Source: Ferruginibacter sp.
Lineage (GTDB): Bacteria; Bacteroidota; Bacteroidia; Chitinophagales; Chitinophagaceae
Length of the DNA: 64,000 bases
Assembly (NCBI GenBank): GCA_014379625.1
Contig: JACMLJ010000023.1
Coordinates: 1-64,000 of the forward strand
Reading direction: 5' to 3'
A program made the position numbers and the translations under genes. The first letter of the stretch is position 1, and the number at the start of each line of letters is the position of its first letter. Below, piece by piece: positions 55,758 through 64,000 of the stretch. The notes beneath the pieces were generated by a model, which ran no database searches, had not been told where the DNA came from, and saw only the letters and a program-made list of their open reading frames with translations.

Positions 55758-55930
55758 ATTTTGTTAGTGTTTTATTTTATGGACCGAACTTCAGCACTGT
55801 GATTAAGCTTCATTGGCGTCGCACTCTTGTACATTTGATCTTTGTGGAACTTGCTCAGGTTATAAGTTTTACTGCAGGTTCCGGTTTCCGCCCGGCTAAA
55901 AAAATCAGGCATTTAAAAATCAGCTATTTT

Positions 55931-57241
55931 TCATACCACCTGCAACGAAGCATCTTCAGCAACTTCGGTTTCCAATTTACTGGCTACTACGAATTTTGTT
56001 ATCAACACAACCAGCGAAACCCCAATAACAGCATACCCGATATATTGAAATGCCTGTATGTAAGAAATAGTAGTTGATTTAAACAAAAATCCAAACAACA
56101 TGCCGCCTACATTACCGCCCGCCCCTACTATTCCACTCACCATACCTACATTTTTTTCGTTTACAAACGGTGTGATGGCATAAGTAGCGCCATTGGCCAT
56201 TTTAAGAAATAAAGCAAAAGTTATCATGGATAATATTGCCATTTCCAACGAACCTGCGAGTGCAAAAAGCAGGATACCACATCCTTCCAGTAACAACATG
56301 ATAGCGAGTAAGATTCCCTTACCCCTCATGCCATATTTTTTTCCCACTTTGTCGGCAGAAATACCGCCCAACGCCCGGGCGAAAATATTCATAAAGCCAA
56401 AAGTACCCGCCCAGAAACCAGCAGCTCCCTGCTTTAAATGAAAGGTATCGGTAAAATGCAGGGCCGCCACGCCATCAAACGTAATTTCCATACCAAAACA
56501 TACTGCATAAGCTAACGACAAGGCCCATACACGCCAGTCGGCAAGTATGCTCCAGTCGGTTTTTCCGTTTGCTTTTTTCAGGCGGTTGATGTCTTCGTAA
56601 TTTCCCTGGGGTGTATCCTTTGTGTACCTGTAATAAACAAATGCCATTATCAATAACATCATGCCAGGCAAAATCATTGCGTAGCGCCATGCTTCTGCCT
56701 TAGTATAGCCAAAGCCTACAATGGTAGCAAATATTACCGGCATCAGCATATTGGTTACTCCTCCACCGAGGTTACCCCATCCGCCCGCTACTGCATTGGC
56801 AGTGCCTTTTATATTAGGTGCAAACATTACCGAAGTGTGAAACTGCGTAATAACGAATGAAGCCCCAATAACACCGATGGCTAAACGAAATAAAAGGAAG
56901 GAGGTATAACTGTGCGCTAAACCTACCAGCATTACAGGGAACGCCCCGATAATCAATAAAGCCGTATAAGTTTTACGCGGGCCCCAGGTATCGCATAATT
57001 TACCAATGATCAAACGGGCGAAAATGGTAGCCGACACAGCGGCGATAATGGTATTACCCACCTGTGCTTTTGTTAAACCCAGGTCGGCACGAATCGTCGG
57101 CATCAGCGGTGCTAAACCAAACCAGCCAAAAAAACAGGCGAAGAAGGTAAGCCAGGTGATGTGAAAGGTTTTCATTTGAATACCTTTTCCGCTCAACACA
57201 TTTAGTTTGGTAAGCGGTTGATTATTGATAAGTGATGACAT
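55931..57241 (-). CDS. Nitrate/nitrite transporter, NarK/NasA (NNP) family
   Basis: A 436-residue MFS protein with twelve helices and both nitrate signatures, GGWGNLGGGVTNM (TM5 region) and GAGGNVGGMLFGF (TM11 region). The MFS loop motif is IIGKLCDTWGPRKTY. It imports nitrate (and possibly exports nitrite) across the inner membrane. The N-terminal 22 residues before MKTFHITWL may be a cytosolic extension or an over-long start. It lies between the outer-membrane barrel and the nitrate reductase genes in the same direction (83 and 173 bp gaps), so probably one operon. Confidence 0.93.
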   Translation of the reverse strand: MSSLINNQPLTKLNVLSGKGIQMKTFHITWLTFFACFFGWFGLAPLMPTIRADLGLTKAQVGNTIIAAVSATIFARLIIGKLCDTWGPRKTYTALLIIGAFPVMLVGLAHSYTSFLLFRLAIGVIGASFVITQFHTSVMFAPNIKGTANAVAGGWGNLGGGVTNMLMPVIFATIVGFGYTKAEAWRYAMILPGMMLLIMAFVYYRYTKDTPQGNYEDINRLKKANGKTDWSILADWRVWALSLAYAVCFGMEITFDGVAALHFTDTFHLKQGAAGFWAGTFGFMNIFARALGGISADKVGKKYGMRGKGILLAIMLLLEGCGILLFALAGSLEMAILSMITFALFLKMANGATYAITPFVNEKNVGMVSGIVGAGGNVGGMLFGFLFKSTTISYIQAFQYIGYAVIGVSLVVLITKFVVASKLETEVAEDASLQVV

Positions 57242-57324
57242 ATTAAAAGTTGAAAGGTGATGGTTGATGGTTGATGTTTTTTTAAGTCCCCGGCCACTTT
57301 AATGATTGGATCCGTTACAGAATT

Positions 57325-58860
57325 TTATTTAAAAAGGAACGCTGGTTTAATGCTGATCATCAGGTAACTCCAGGTACCTGTTAGTTTTGATGTATTGGGT
57401 ATTATGTTTTTTGCGTACTCCATACTTTTTGAAGCAGCCATTACACTGAAACCATATTCCAGCGTGGTAATTTTATTCAAAGCATAATTCGTTACAAGGT
57501 CGAACTCACTGCCTAAATATTTTTCTATCGCACTACCGCTAAGATCTTTTTGATTTTTTGCCAGGCTGAAATAATGATAATCTAATGCGGCGGTAAATCT
57601 TTTTGTAGTGCTTACATACCTGATCTTTGCAAAAGGGTTACTTAATCCTCCGGTGGGTGATCCGGTACCAACGTAGAAATAATCCATACCCCCCCAGAAT
57701 TTATGCGGAGTACCATATAAAGGGTCAAAACGATGATTGGTACTGGAACTGGAGAATGTATTATTCCCTGAAACATAATCCCAACCTGCGGTATAGCTAA
57801 ATTTGTTCTTAGTGTATGACAATGATAGGGTTGATGTATAGGCGCTCATTTTTTGAGCATCTCTATCCCTGCCTGCCTGGTAATAAAACCCTGCGGTTAA
57901 GGCGAAGGCTTTTTTCTTATCTAAAAAACTATTTAATAAAATACCGGTGGTCACCCTGCTGTTAACGCCTTTCTGGTTAAAGCGCCTTCCGTAAATATAA
58001 CCGGTATCCGTACCCGCAATATGTTTAACTGAGTCATTTACGTATTTACCAAAATGATCCGCTAATATCAACCCCGTTATTTTTGTTTTATTGAAAGTCT
58101 TTGCCAGATATAAATACTGCATGGCTTTGTAATCCTGGTACAACCCGTTGGTGGAAGGCATTGCCTGTAAAGCGGGTGTTCCCGTTTTAGAACTCCAGCC
58201 AGCGGTATTACTTAAAGGAATAAAACCAGGGGGAGTGATTGCCAGATTTCCCCTGCTGTCTTTTACATAAGGCATTACGTTGGCTGGTGTATAAAAGGTA
58301 CCGTTATAATTAAAAGCATCTGTATTTTGATTAAATGCGAGCCCAAGGTCTGTCAGCCATCCTTTGTGTAATAATTTAAATACAATTGCATCGTGTCTGC
58401 GTGCCTGTTGCAGCCAATCCAAATTGCCCAGCAGGCGGCTATCATCATACAATAATTCCTGCCTTCCAATTTTAACGGCGAAGTAATCTACGGACGATCT
58501 TTTAAAAGAAGAATCCTTTTTATCAGCGAGTGCTATTTCAGCCCATGCTTCATGTACGCCTAATTTGCTGCCATCCGCAGCACTGATCGTGGATGCATCC
58601 TGGCCCCACACCCTTATATCCTGTAAAGAAGTTTGAAAAATAACACGGCTGGTTTTATAATTGAAAGTAAGCCGGCTTCGTTGTGAAGTAAAAAAGGCGG
58701 GATCATTCGTTTTTAATTGTAGCGTACCCAATCCATTTCGGTATTCGGTACGCGTTCTTAATTGTCCCGTTAATGAAAACTGTCCTTTTGCATTTACCGC
58801 AATCAGGGCGATGATAAATATCATCGGCACAGAAATGCGATTTTTAAAATTTTTACCCAT
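57325..58860 (-). CDS. Alginate-export-like outer-membrane beta-barrel in the nitrate operon
   Basis: A 511-residue protein with a signal peptide (residues 1-~26, ending NAKGQ). From TGQLRTRTEYRNGLGTLQ onwards it shows the amphipathic strand pattern and opening sequence of the alginate-export/porin family (PF13372-like), ending in an aromatic-terminated strand (ISIKPAFLFK). Known members form outer-membrane channels. Its location between nirD and the nitrate transporter suggests it lets nitrate or nitrite across the outer membrane, not alginate. That role is inferred from context only. Confidence 0.8.
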   Translation of the reverse strand: MGKNFKNRISVPMIFIIALIAVNAKGQFSLTGQLRTRTEYRNGLGTLQLKTNDPAFFTSQRSRLTFNYKTSRVIFQTSLQDIRVWGQDASTISAADGSKLGVHEAWAEIALADKKDSSFKRSSVDYFAVKIGRQELLYDDSRLLGNLDWLQQARRHDAIVFKLLHKGWLTDLGLAFNQNTDAFNYNGTFYTPANVMPYVKDSRGNLAITPPGFIPLSNTAGWSSKTGTPALQAMPSTNGLYQDYKAMQYLYLAKTFNKTKITGLILADHFGKYVNDSVKHIAGTDTGYIYGRRFNQKGVNSRVTTGILLNSFLDKKKAFALTAGFYYQAGRDRDAQKMSAYTSTLSLSYTKNKFSYTAGWDYVSGNNTFSSSSTNHRFDPLYGTPHKFWGGMDYFYVGTGSPTGGLSNPFAKIRYVSTTKRFTAALDYHYFSLAKNQKDLSGSAIEKYLGSEFDLVTNYALNKITTLEYGFSVMAASKSMEYAKNIIPNTSKLTGTWSYLMISIKPAFLFK

Positions 58861-58989
58861 AGTTTTGTTTTTTTTGGTTTTAGGTTGTGATCAATTTAAA
58901 ATCAGCCCCGGTTCAATTTCCACATCGGCCGGGGTTTTTTTGTGAATGGTCAAGGGTCAATGGTTGAAGGTGCATTCGAAATTTTGCCC

Positions 58990-59007
58990 ACCCGATGGCT
59001 ATCGGGT
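58990..59007. repeat. Short perfect palindrome ACCCGAT-GGCT-ATCGGGT
   Basis: A 7-bp stem with a 4-nt loop at the 3' end of nirD, overlapping the region of the 58945-58970 short repeats. A similar CCCGATAGCTATCGGG palindrome is, from memory, a common dispersed repeat in this phylum. It may help end the nirD message, but there is no T-run. Confidence 0.4.
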
Positions 59008-59013
59008 CACCAT

Positions 59014-59376
59014 TCACAACCCGCCTTCAATTCCTATAAATACTTTTCCGTCTTCTGTTTTTACAGGGTAAGTTTTGATATTGCATTCGTCCCCGGTAAG
59101 ACATTGTCCGGTAGCCAGGGAAAAGGTTTTTTTATGAAATGGGCAGGCAACTTTGGGCTCATCTTCCTGGGTCCCGATCATGCCGCGGCTAAGGGCCATT
59201 TGCTTACGGTGCGGACATTCATTTTGAGTGGCATACCATTCACCCCTGCGGGCAAAATGAAATAAAGCTATCTGCTCATCCCCGTATTTCACACATACAC
59301 CTCCGTTAGCAGGAACATCCGATATTTGGCAGGCCGCAAACCAGGTAATTTTTTTTTGATCAGTTAATGTTATCAT
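59014..59376 (-). CDS. nirD: Nitrite reductase small subunit NirD (Rieske-type)
   Basis: A 120-residue protein with a Rieske [2Fe-2S] fold: the binding loops are CPHRK (residues ~50) and CPFHKKTF (~80), as in NirD/NasE proteins, followed by the typical CNIKTYPVKTEDGKVFIGI end. It forms the small subunit of cytosolic NADH-dependent nitrite reductase with NirB. It follows nirB after 299 bp, a gap that contains possible regulatory palindromes, so it may have its own promoter. Confidence 0.92.
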   Translation of the reverse strand: MITLTDQKKITWFAACQISDVPANGGVCVKYGDEQIALFHFARRGEWYATQNECPHRKQMALSRGMIGTQEDEPKVACPFHKKTFSLATGQCLTGDECNIKTYPVKTEDGKVFIGIEGGL

Positions 59377-59675
59377 GCGCCTTATTTTTAAAAACAGTTA
59401 TCCTTAACCCGGAATTCCAGGTTAAATTTTTCATATAACAACAGGGAAAATTACGCTCGCTGTATAAAAAGCAGGCAATCGTAAAAAAGGTAAACAAAAT
59501 TAAAAAGGCAAACAATCGCAGTTTTTCAATTCACAGGTAATCACCTGTATGGCAAATTATTTTATTATATACCTCAATTTTTTAAAATAGAAATTTTGCA
59601 GTCGAATATAGTAACGTCCGTACAGTTCCACATTGCTTCTCAGCCCGGACAATAATTTTATGTAGTAAAATGCCA
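59377..59675. other. nirB-nirD intergenic region with a palindrome
   Basis: Nearly 300 bp, unusually long for adjacent subunit genes. It contains the perfect inverted repeat ACAGGT-AATC-ACCTGT (59533-59548) and the related AGGCAATCG/GGCAAACAATCG sequences (59491-59520). ACAGGTAAT recurs near 62384 in the nirB-cobA divergent region. It may hold a nirD promoter or operator; no gene seen. Confidence 0.35.
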
Positions 59676-62255
59676 TCATTTCCAGTCTGCCACTTTTTTC
59701 TGTTCCCGCATTGTCTCAAATTTTACAGTCGGGTCTTTTACCTCAGGGGCGTTCACAAAATGATTAAAACGTTTTTTAATTTCAGGATTTTCAATCGCTT
59801 CCTTCCATTCACATTTATAACAATCCACCAGGGTCTGCATTTCGGCCTCCCATGCTTGGGCCATACCCAGGCTATCGTTCACTACCACATTGCGGATGTA
59901 GTCAATACCACCCTCCATTTTATTGAGCCAGGTAGCCGTTCTTGTTAGTGTGTCGGCGGTTTTTATATAGAACATTAAAAAACGGTCAATGTATTTGATG
60001 CAGGTTTCATCATCCAGGTCTGCGGCGAGTAACAGGGCATGCTGGGGCTTGCTTCCCCCATTGCCGCAAATATGCAGGTTCCAGCCCTTTTCGGTAGCGA
60101 TAATCCCAAAGTCTTTGCTTTGCGCCTCGGCACATTCCCGGATACATCCGCTTACGCCGCCTTTTAATTTATGAGGGGAACGTAAACCGCGGTACCTTTC
60201 TTCGATACGGATGGCATAACTAACGCTGTCGTGTAGCCCAAAACGGCACCAGGTACTCCCCACACAACTTTTAACGGTGCGCAGGGATTTCCCATAAGCA
60301 TGGCCGCTTTCAAAACCCGCGGCTATCAGCTGGCCCCATATATCCGGCAGATCATTTAAATGGGCGCCAAATAAATCTATCCTTTGTCCGCCTGTAATTT
60401 TTGTATAGAGATTATATTGTTTGGCAACCTGGCCTATCACGATCAGTTTATCGGGGGTAATTTCTCCACCTGGGATACGGGGAACAACAGAATAGGTTCC
60501 TCCTTTTTGAATATTGGCTAAAAACCGGTCGTTGCTGTCCTGTGCGGTATCATTTCCTTTTTTCAGGATCATTTCTCCCCACAAGCTGGCGAGGATAGAC
60601 GCTACCGGTGGCTTGCACAATTCACATCCGTCGCCCTTACCTAATTTATCCAACACTTCATTATATGTTTTCAATTCATGCAATTTCACCAGGTCAAACA
60701 TTTCCTGTCGGCTGTAATTAAAATGTTCGCACAGTATATTGCGTATATATTTTCCCTGCGACTTCATCGTGTACAGCATGAGGTCTTTTACCATGGGCAC
60801 ACACCCTCCACAACCTGTACCCGCTTTTGTACATTTTTTGATAGCATCCATTGTTTCGCAAGCCAGCTCCGATACGGCATTGCAGATAGCTCCCTTGCTA
60901 ACAGTTTCACAACTGCAGATCATGGCTTCATCAGGTAACCCCTGCACACCGGCGCCAGCAAGGTTTTCGCCACCCCGGGAACCCAATACCAGGTCTTCCG
61001 GGTTTGGAGGTAACACCAGTTTATTCTTACAGGTTTGCAACAACATATTATATTGCTCCGCGTCTCCCACCAATACGCCACCCAACAATTCTTTGCCGTC
61101 AGCAGAAATATTAATCCTTTTATAAATCCCTTTCATGGTATCTTCAAATACTACGGTCCGGATATTTTCACCAGTTAAAAAAGGATCACCAAAACTGGCT
61201 ACATCAATTCCAATCAGTTTTAGTTTGGTACTCATGTCGTAGCCGGTAAAAGCCACCCGGCCCCCTGAAGGGGGAGGTCCGGAAAACTCTGCAATGTTAG
61301 TAATTTCCTTAAAACCGAAGGGTACCACTCCACCTGTACGGGGCAGCGAGGCTAAGTTTTCCGCCACTACACTTGCCATTTCATATCCCGGAGCCACCAG
61401 TCCATAGATCATTCCACTGTATAAAGCACATTCTCCTATGGCGAATATGGATGGATCATTGGTCTGTAATTTTTCATCCACCACGATTCCACCCCTTGAC
61501 CCGGTTTCCAGTCCGCAAAGTTTTGCAAGTTCATCTCTTGGTTTTATGCCGGCAGAAATTACCAGCATATCTACTTCAATGGATGTGCCATCAGAGAACT
61601 GCATGCCGGTAATGCTTTCGCCTCCTGAAATTTCACTGGTATTTTTACTGGTATGAATTTTAAGACCCAGCATCTCCAATTTGTTCCTTAAAATATTGGA
61701 GCCGGCATCATCTATTTGCCTGGGCATCAGGCGGGGAGCAAATTCAATCACCTGTGTATTGGAAATACCCAGGTCAAGCATCGCTTTGGCTGCTTCAAGC
61801 CCTAGCAATCCGCCGCCAATCACAGCACCTGTTTTGGCTTTCCGTGCGTGGGCATTCATCATTTCAAGGTCTTCTATTGTTCTATATATAAATACCCCTT
61901 GTTTATCTACTCCCGGAATAGGGGGAACAAAGGCAGCGGAACCGGTTGCCAGCACCAGGTAATCATAAGATTCGATAATGCCTTTGTGTGAATGAACTGT
62001 TTTTGCGGTGCGGTCGATAGATTGAACGGGGTCTCCAAGGTGGAGGCGGATATTATTATCCTGATACCAATCCAATCCGGCAAGTGTTAGGTCATCGGCA
62101 GTTTTGCCTGCAAAGAATTCACTTAAATGTACCCGGTCGTAGGCAGGGCGGATTTCCTCTCCAAATACAATTAATTCCACGCTTGGTGCCATTGATTTAA
62201 GCTTTTCGCAAAACTTATATCCTACCATCCCATTTCCGATAACCACTACTTTCAT
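59676..62255 (-). CDS. nirB: Nitrite reductase large subunit NirB
   Basis: The start at ATG 62255 (MKVVVIGNGMVGYKF) gives 859 residues. Domains in order: FAD/NAD(P)H-binding (VVIGNGMVGYKF, GAVIGGGLLGLEAA), BFD-like [2Fe-2S] sites (ICSCETVSKG, TGCGGCVPMV, and a second CELCKPP), nitrite/sulfite reductase half-domain, and the siroheme/4Fe-4S ligands C-x5-C (SCVGSTWC) and C-x3-C (GCIRECAEA). It reduces nitrite to ammonia with NADH. Residues ~303-337 are an extra loop relative to E. coli NirB as I remember it (RTGGVVPFGF..PPPSGGRV), partly encoded by the palindromic repeat. Divergent from cobA. Confidence 0.94.
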   Translation of the reverse strand: MKVVVIGNGMVGYKFCEKLKSMAPSVELIVFGEEIRPAYDRVHLSEFFAGKTADDLTLAGLDWYQDNNIRLHLGDPVQSIDRTAKTVHSHKGIIESYDYLVLATGSAAFVPPIPGVDKQGVFIYRTIEDLEMMNAHARKAKTGAVIGGGLLGLEAAKAMLDLGISNTQVIEFAPRLMPRQIDDAGSNILRNKLEMLGLKIHTSKNTSEISGGESITGMQFSDGTSIEVDMLVISAGIKPRDELAKLCGLETGSRGGIVVDEKLQTNDPSIFAIGECALYSGMIYGLVAPGYEMASVVAENLASLPRTGGVVPFGFKEITNIAEFSGPPPSGGRVAFTGYDMSTKLKLIGIDVASFGDPFLTGENIRTVVFEDTMKGIYKRINISADGKELLGGVLVGDAEQYNMLLQTCKNKLVLPPNPEDLVLGSRGGENLAGAGVQGLPDEAMICSCETVSKGAICNAVSELACETMDAIKKCTKAGTGCGGCVPMVKDLMLYTMKSQGKYIRNILCEHFNYSRQEMFDLVKLHELKTYNEVLDKLGKGDGCELCKPPVASILASLWGEMILKKGNDTAQDSNDRFLANIQKGGTYSVVPRIPGGEITPDKLIVIGQVAKQYNLYTKITGGQRIDLFGAHLNDLPDIWGQLIAAGFESGHAYGKSLRTVKSCVGSTWCRFGLHDSVSYAIRIEERYRGLRSPHKLKGGVSGCIRECAEAQSKDFGIIATEKGWNLHICGNGGSKPQHALLLAADLDDETCIKYIDRFLMFYIKTADTLTRTATWLNKMEGGIDYIRNVVVNDSLGMAQAWEAEMQTLVDCYKCEWKEAIENPEIKKRFNHFVNAPEVKDPTVKFETMREQKKVADWK
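61256..61283. repeat. CCCCCTGAAGGGGG palindromic repeat inside nirB
   Basis: The fourth copy of the repeat, in frame within nirB codons ~325-334 (encoding SGPPPSGGR). It has one extra base pair in the palindrome (CCCCCTGAAGGGGG) compared with the other three. Confidence 0.7.
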
Positions 62256-62284
62256 GGCGTAAAATTTATTAGATGACCAATAAG

Positions 62285-62338
62285 TAGCAAGCAATTATCG
62301 TATTGTCATTTTTTACATTTAATATTTAGCAAGCAATT
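62285..62338. promoter_or_regulatory. Direct repeats TAGCAAGCAATT 42 bp apart in the nirB-cobA divergent region
   Basis: Identical 12-mers occur at 62285-62296 and 62327-62338 on the same face (42 bp, about four helical turns), upstream of nirB in a very AT-rich 200-bp region that must also hold the cobA promoter. They may bind the Crp/Fnr protein encoded nearby or another nitrate-responsive regulator. Confidence 0.45.
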
Positions 62339-62455
62339 TAATCATTTTTTTACTTGTTATTTATTATTTATATCATAAAAATACAGGTAATATTTGAATT
62401 TCAAGTATATTTGTTAATATTTATTTTATATATTTTTCATAATAATATAAAACTT

Positions 62456-63229
62456 ATGGTTACACAAATACTGTCTCTTGTGGGTGCTGGTCCCGGGGAT
62501 CCTGACTTAATCACCCTTAAAGCTATTAAAGCAATTGGTGCCGCAAATGTGATTTTATATGATGCCCTTGCAAACGAAGAGCTATTGAATTACGCTTCTC
62601 CAACTGCTTTAAAACGATTTGTAGGAAAACGTTTTGGCTGCCATGCTTTATCGCAACAGGAGATCAATATACTGATCATTGAATATGCCCGTTCGCATGG
62701 ACATGTAGTGCGTTTAAAGGGAGGGGACCCATTTGTATTTGGCCGGGCACAGGAAGAAATAGCAGCCGCAAGCAATGCTGGCATAGCCGTTCGGGTTATA
62801 CCCGGTATATCCAGCGCTATCGCTGTACCGGCTTCCCAAATGATACCGCTTACCTGCCGGGGTGTTAATGAAAGTTTTTGGGTAACTACGGGCACTACCC
62901 AATCCGGGGAGATTTCGAAAGATATTAAACTGGCTGCGCAATCATCGGCCACTGTGGTTATTTTAATGGCCATGAGCAAACTGGAAGCGATCATGGATAT
63001 ATTCGTGACTAACGGCAAAGGGGAAACGCCTGTTGCCATTATCCAGGATGGTACCACGCCAAAAGAAAAAATAATCATTGGCAAAGTGAAGGACATATTC
63101 TTTAAATCACAATATGCTGAATTGACGAACCCGGCGATCATTATCGTGGGGGAAGTGGTAAAATTTCATTCATCACAATTTAAAGAATTACAGGTTTCTA
63201 ATAGTCTTACTGAAGTACCCCACCTTTAA
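62456..63229 (+). CDS. cobA: Uroporphyrinogen-III C-methyltransferase (siroheme synthesis)
   Basis: A 257-residue enzyme from ATG 62456; the frame extends upstream to 62354 through AT-rich sequence that is unlikely to be coding. SUMT motifs are complete: VGAGPGDPDLITLKA at the N-terminus, VRLKGGDPFVFGRAQEE (residues ~83-99) and the GVNESFWVTTGT region. It methylates uroporphyrinogen III at C-2 and C-7 with two S-adenosylmethionine to give precorrin-2, the precursor of the siroheme needed by NirB. No CysG dehydrogenase/ferrochelatase domain is fused, so those steps must be encoded elsewhere. Divergent from nirB. A weak hairpin with a T-rich tract lies at 63246-63268. Confidence 0.93.
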   Translation: MVTQILSLVGAGPGDPDLITLKAIKAIGAANVILYDALANEELLNYASPTALKRFVGKRFGCHALSQQEINILIIEYARSHGHVVRLKGGDPFVFGRAQEEIAAASNAGIAVRVIPGISSAIAVPASQMIPLTCRGVNESFWVTTGTTQSGEISKDIKLAAQSSATVVILMAMSKLEAIMDIFVTNGKGETPVAIIQDGTTPKEKIIIGKVKDIFFKSQYAELTNPAIIIVGEVVKFHSSQFKELQVSNSLTEVPHL

Positions 63230-63293
63230 AAAGCGGGTACCTTTGCAATACAGGTATTATTTTTTTTCGTGAGATTTTGCGCTTAACTTTCCT

Positions 63294-63992
63294 GTGATGA
63301 AAAAGAAGAAAAACGATTGTGACTTGAAAAGTTGCTTCCTGTGCAAGTTTTGCTTACCTGAATGGTTACCCGCTATTGAAGCCAATAAAAAAACAATGCA
63401 TTTTAAAAAAGGTGAACTGATCTTTGAAGAAGGGGAAGAGGTAAAAGGCATGTATTTTGTTTTTAGTGGTACGGTAAAAGTGCATAAAAAATGGGGGAAG
63501 GAAAAAGAGCTGATCATACGGTTTGCCAAAAATGGGGACATCTTTGGTCACAGGGGTTTTGGAGAGGAAACTGTTTATCCTGTTTCCGGCACTGCACTTG
63601 AACCAACAACAGTATGTTTTATCAACCTCGACTTTTTTAAAACAACACTCAGAATAAACAATGATTTTACAATAAAGCTATTGAAGTTTTATGCAGATGA
63701 GTTACAACGTTCGGAGAGAAAAATGGGCAACCTGGCGCACATGCAGGTAAAAGGGCGTATTGCTTATTCCCTTCTTTCTTTGAAAAATAAATTTGGTACT
63801 ACAACAGGCGGGGCTATTGATATCATCATAAGCCGGCAGAACCTGGCTTCTTATGCAGGCACCACTTACGAAACTGTTTTCAGAATCATTAATGAATTTA
63901 TCCAGGAAGAATTGATCACCCTCAACGATAAAAGTATCGCCATCCTTAACGAGGACACTTTAATCAACCTGGCAAAAGAAGATGATCGCTAA
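63294..63992 (+). CDS. Crp/Fnr family regulator with N-terminal cysteine cluster
   Basis: A 232-residue protein. The N-terminus carries four cysteines (C9, C14, C17, C20: CDLKSCFLCKFC), a pattern that could ligate an Fe-S cluster or metal as in FNR, though the spacing differs from E. coli FNR. The cyclic-nucleotide-binding-like beta-roll spans residues ~25-140 (FKKGELIFEEGEEVKGMYF), and the winged helix has the recognition region ISRQNLASYAGTTYETVFRI. It is 64 bp downstream of cobA in the same direction. It probably controls the nitrate cluster in response to oxygen, nitrate or NO; that role is inferred. It ends 8 bp before the window end. Confidence 0.88.
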   Translation: MMKKKKNDCDLKSCFLCKFCLPEWLPAIEANKKTMHFKKGELIFEEGEEVKGMYFVFSGTVKVHKKWGKEKELIIRFAKNGDIFGHRGFGEETVYPVSGTALEPTTVCFINLDFFKTTLRINNDFTIKLLKFYADELQRSERKMGNLAHMQVKGRIAYSLLSLKNKFGTTTGGAIDIIISRQNLASYAGTTYETVFRIINEFIQEELITLNDKSIAILNEDTLINLAKEDDR

Positions 63993-64000
63993 AGGGAATA

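Noticed and set aside
58906..58941. CCCCGG/CCGGGG hairpin followed by a T-run on the plus strand
   Set aside because: No plus-strand gene ends there, the loop is 17 nt and the stem only 6 bp; more likely part of a palindromic repeat.

Overview
The window looks like the chromosome of a Bacteroidota bacterium, probably of the Chitinophagaceae or a close relative. The evidence is a SusC/SusD pair, secreted proteins with C-terminal T9SS-type sorting regions, GH3/GH92/GH105 enzymes, LytS/LytTR two-component systems, AT-rich leaders with weak ribosome binding sites, and a nitrate cluster in which nitrate reductase is fused to its own reductase module. The genus assignment is inference. No tRNA, rRNA, CRISPR array or prophage was seen.

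Layout. (1) 1-12 kb holds mixed housekeeping genes: an SDR/DUF2867 protein, a GreA-like factor, two coupled membrane proteins, a large Asp-box repeat protein, three consecutive GNAT acetyltransferases and a DUF4256 protein. (2) 12.05-13.43 kb is a decayed IS4/Tn5-like transposase interrupted by a roughly 0.5 kb element with imperfect terminal inverted repeats. (3) 13.5-44.8 kb, all on the minus strand, is a carbohydrate and probably uronate catabolic island. It has GH3, a sugar isomerase, an MFS sugar transporter, a PhyH oxygenase, GH92 and a beta-helix protein. It continues with a BASS transporter, an aldo/keto reductase, a GlcG/HbpS protein, GH105, DUF4861 and DUF1961, then two paralogous GntR/FadR regulators, an FAD/Fe-S oxidase, a YghZ-like reductase and a SusE-like/SusD/SusC set. 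(4) 45.3-49.2 kb holds two LytS/LytTR sets facing away from each other; the plus-strand pair is intact and the minus-strand set looks degenerate. (5) 49.3-64 kb is a nitrate/nitrite assimilation cluster: a SelW-like protein, MobA, a rubredoxin-tailed protein, the NasA-reductase fusion, a NarK-type transporter, an outer-membrane barrel, NirD and NirB. Divergent to nirB are siroheme methyltransferase CobA and a Crp/Fnr regulator.

How the genes fit together. In the island, the two FadR-type regulators and the DUF1961-DUF4861-GH105 operon carry the same tandem operator architecture (TTGGTNNACCAA-like boxes 15 bp apart), so they probably form one small regulon. The operator resembles those of hexuronate-responsive FCD regulators, which fits the unsaturated-uronyl hydrolase. 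In the nitrate cluster, uptake, reduction of nitrate and then nitrite, siroheme synthesis, molybdenum cofactor maturation and a likely regulator sit together.

The most unusual features are short palindromic elements. One G+C-rich palindrome occurs four times in the window, twice in intergenic DNA and twice in frame inside the nitrate reductase and NirB coding sequences. A cloverleaf-like inverted repeat of about 115 bp lies between two genes of the nitrate operon, and the 3' end of the rubredoxin-tailed gene is tandemly duplicated.
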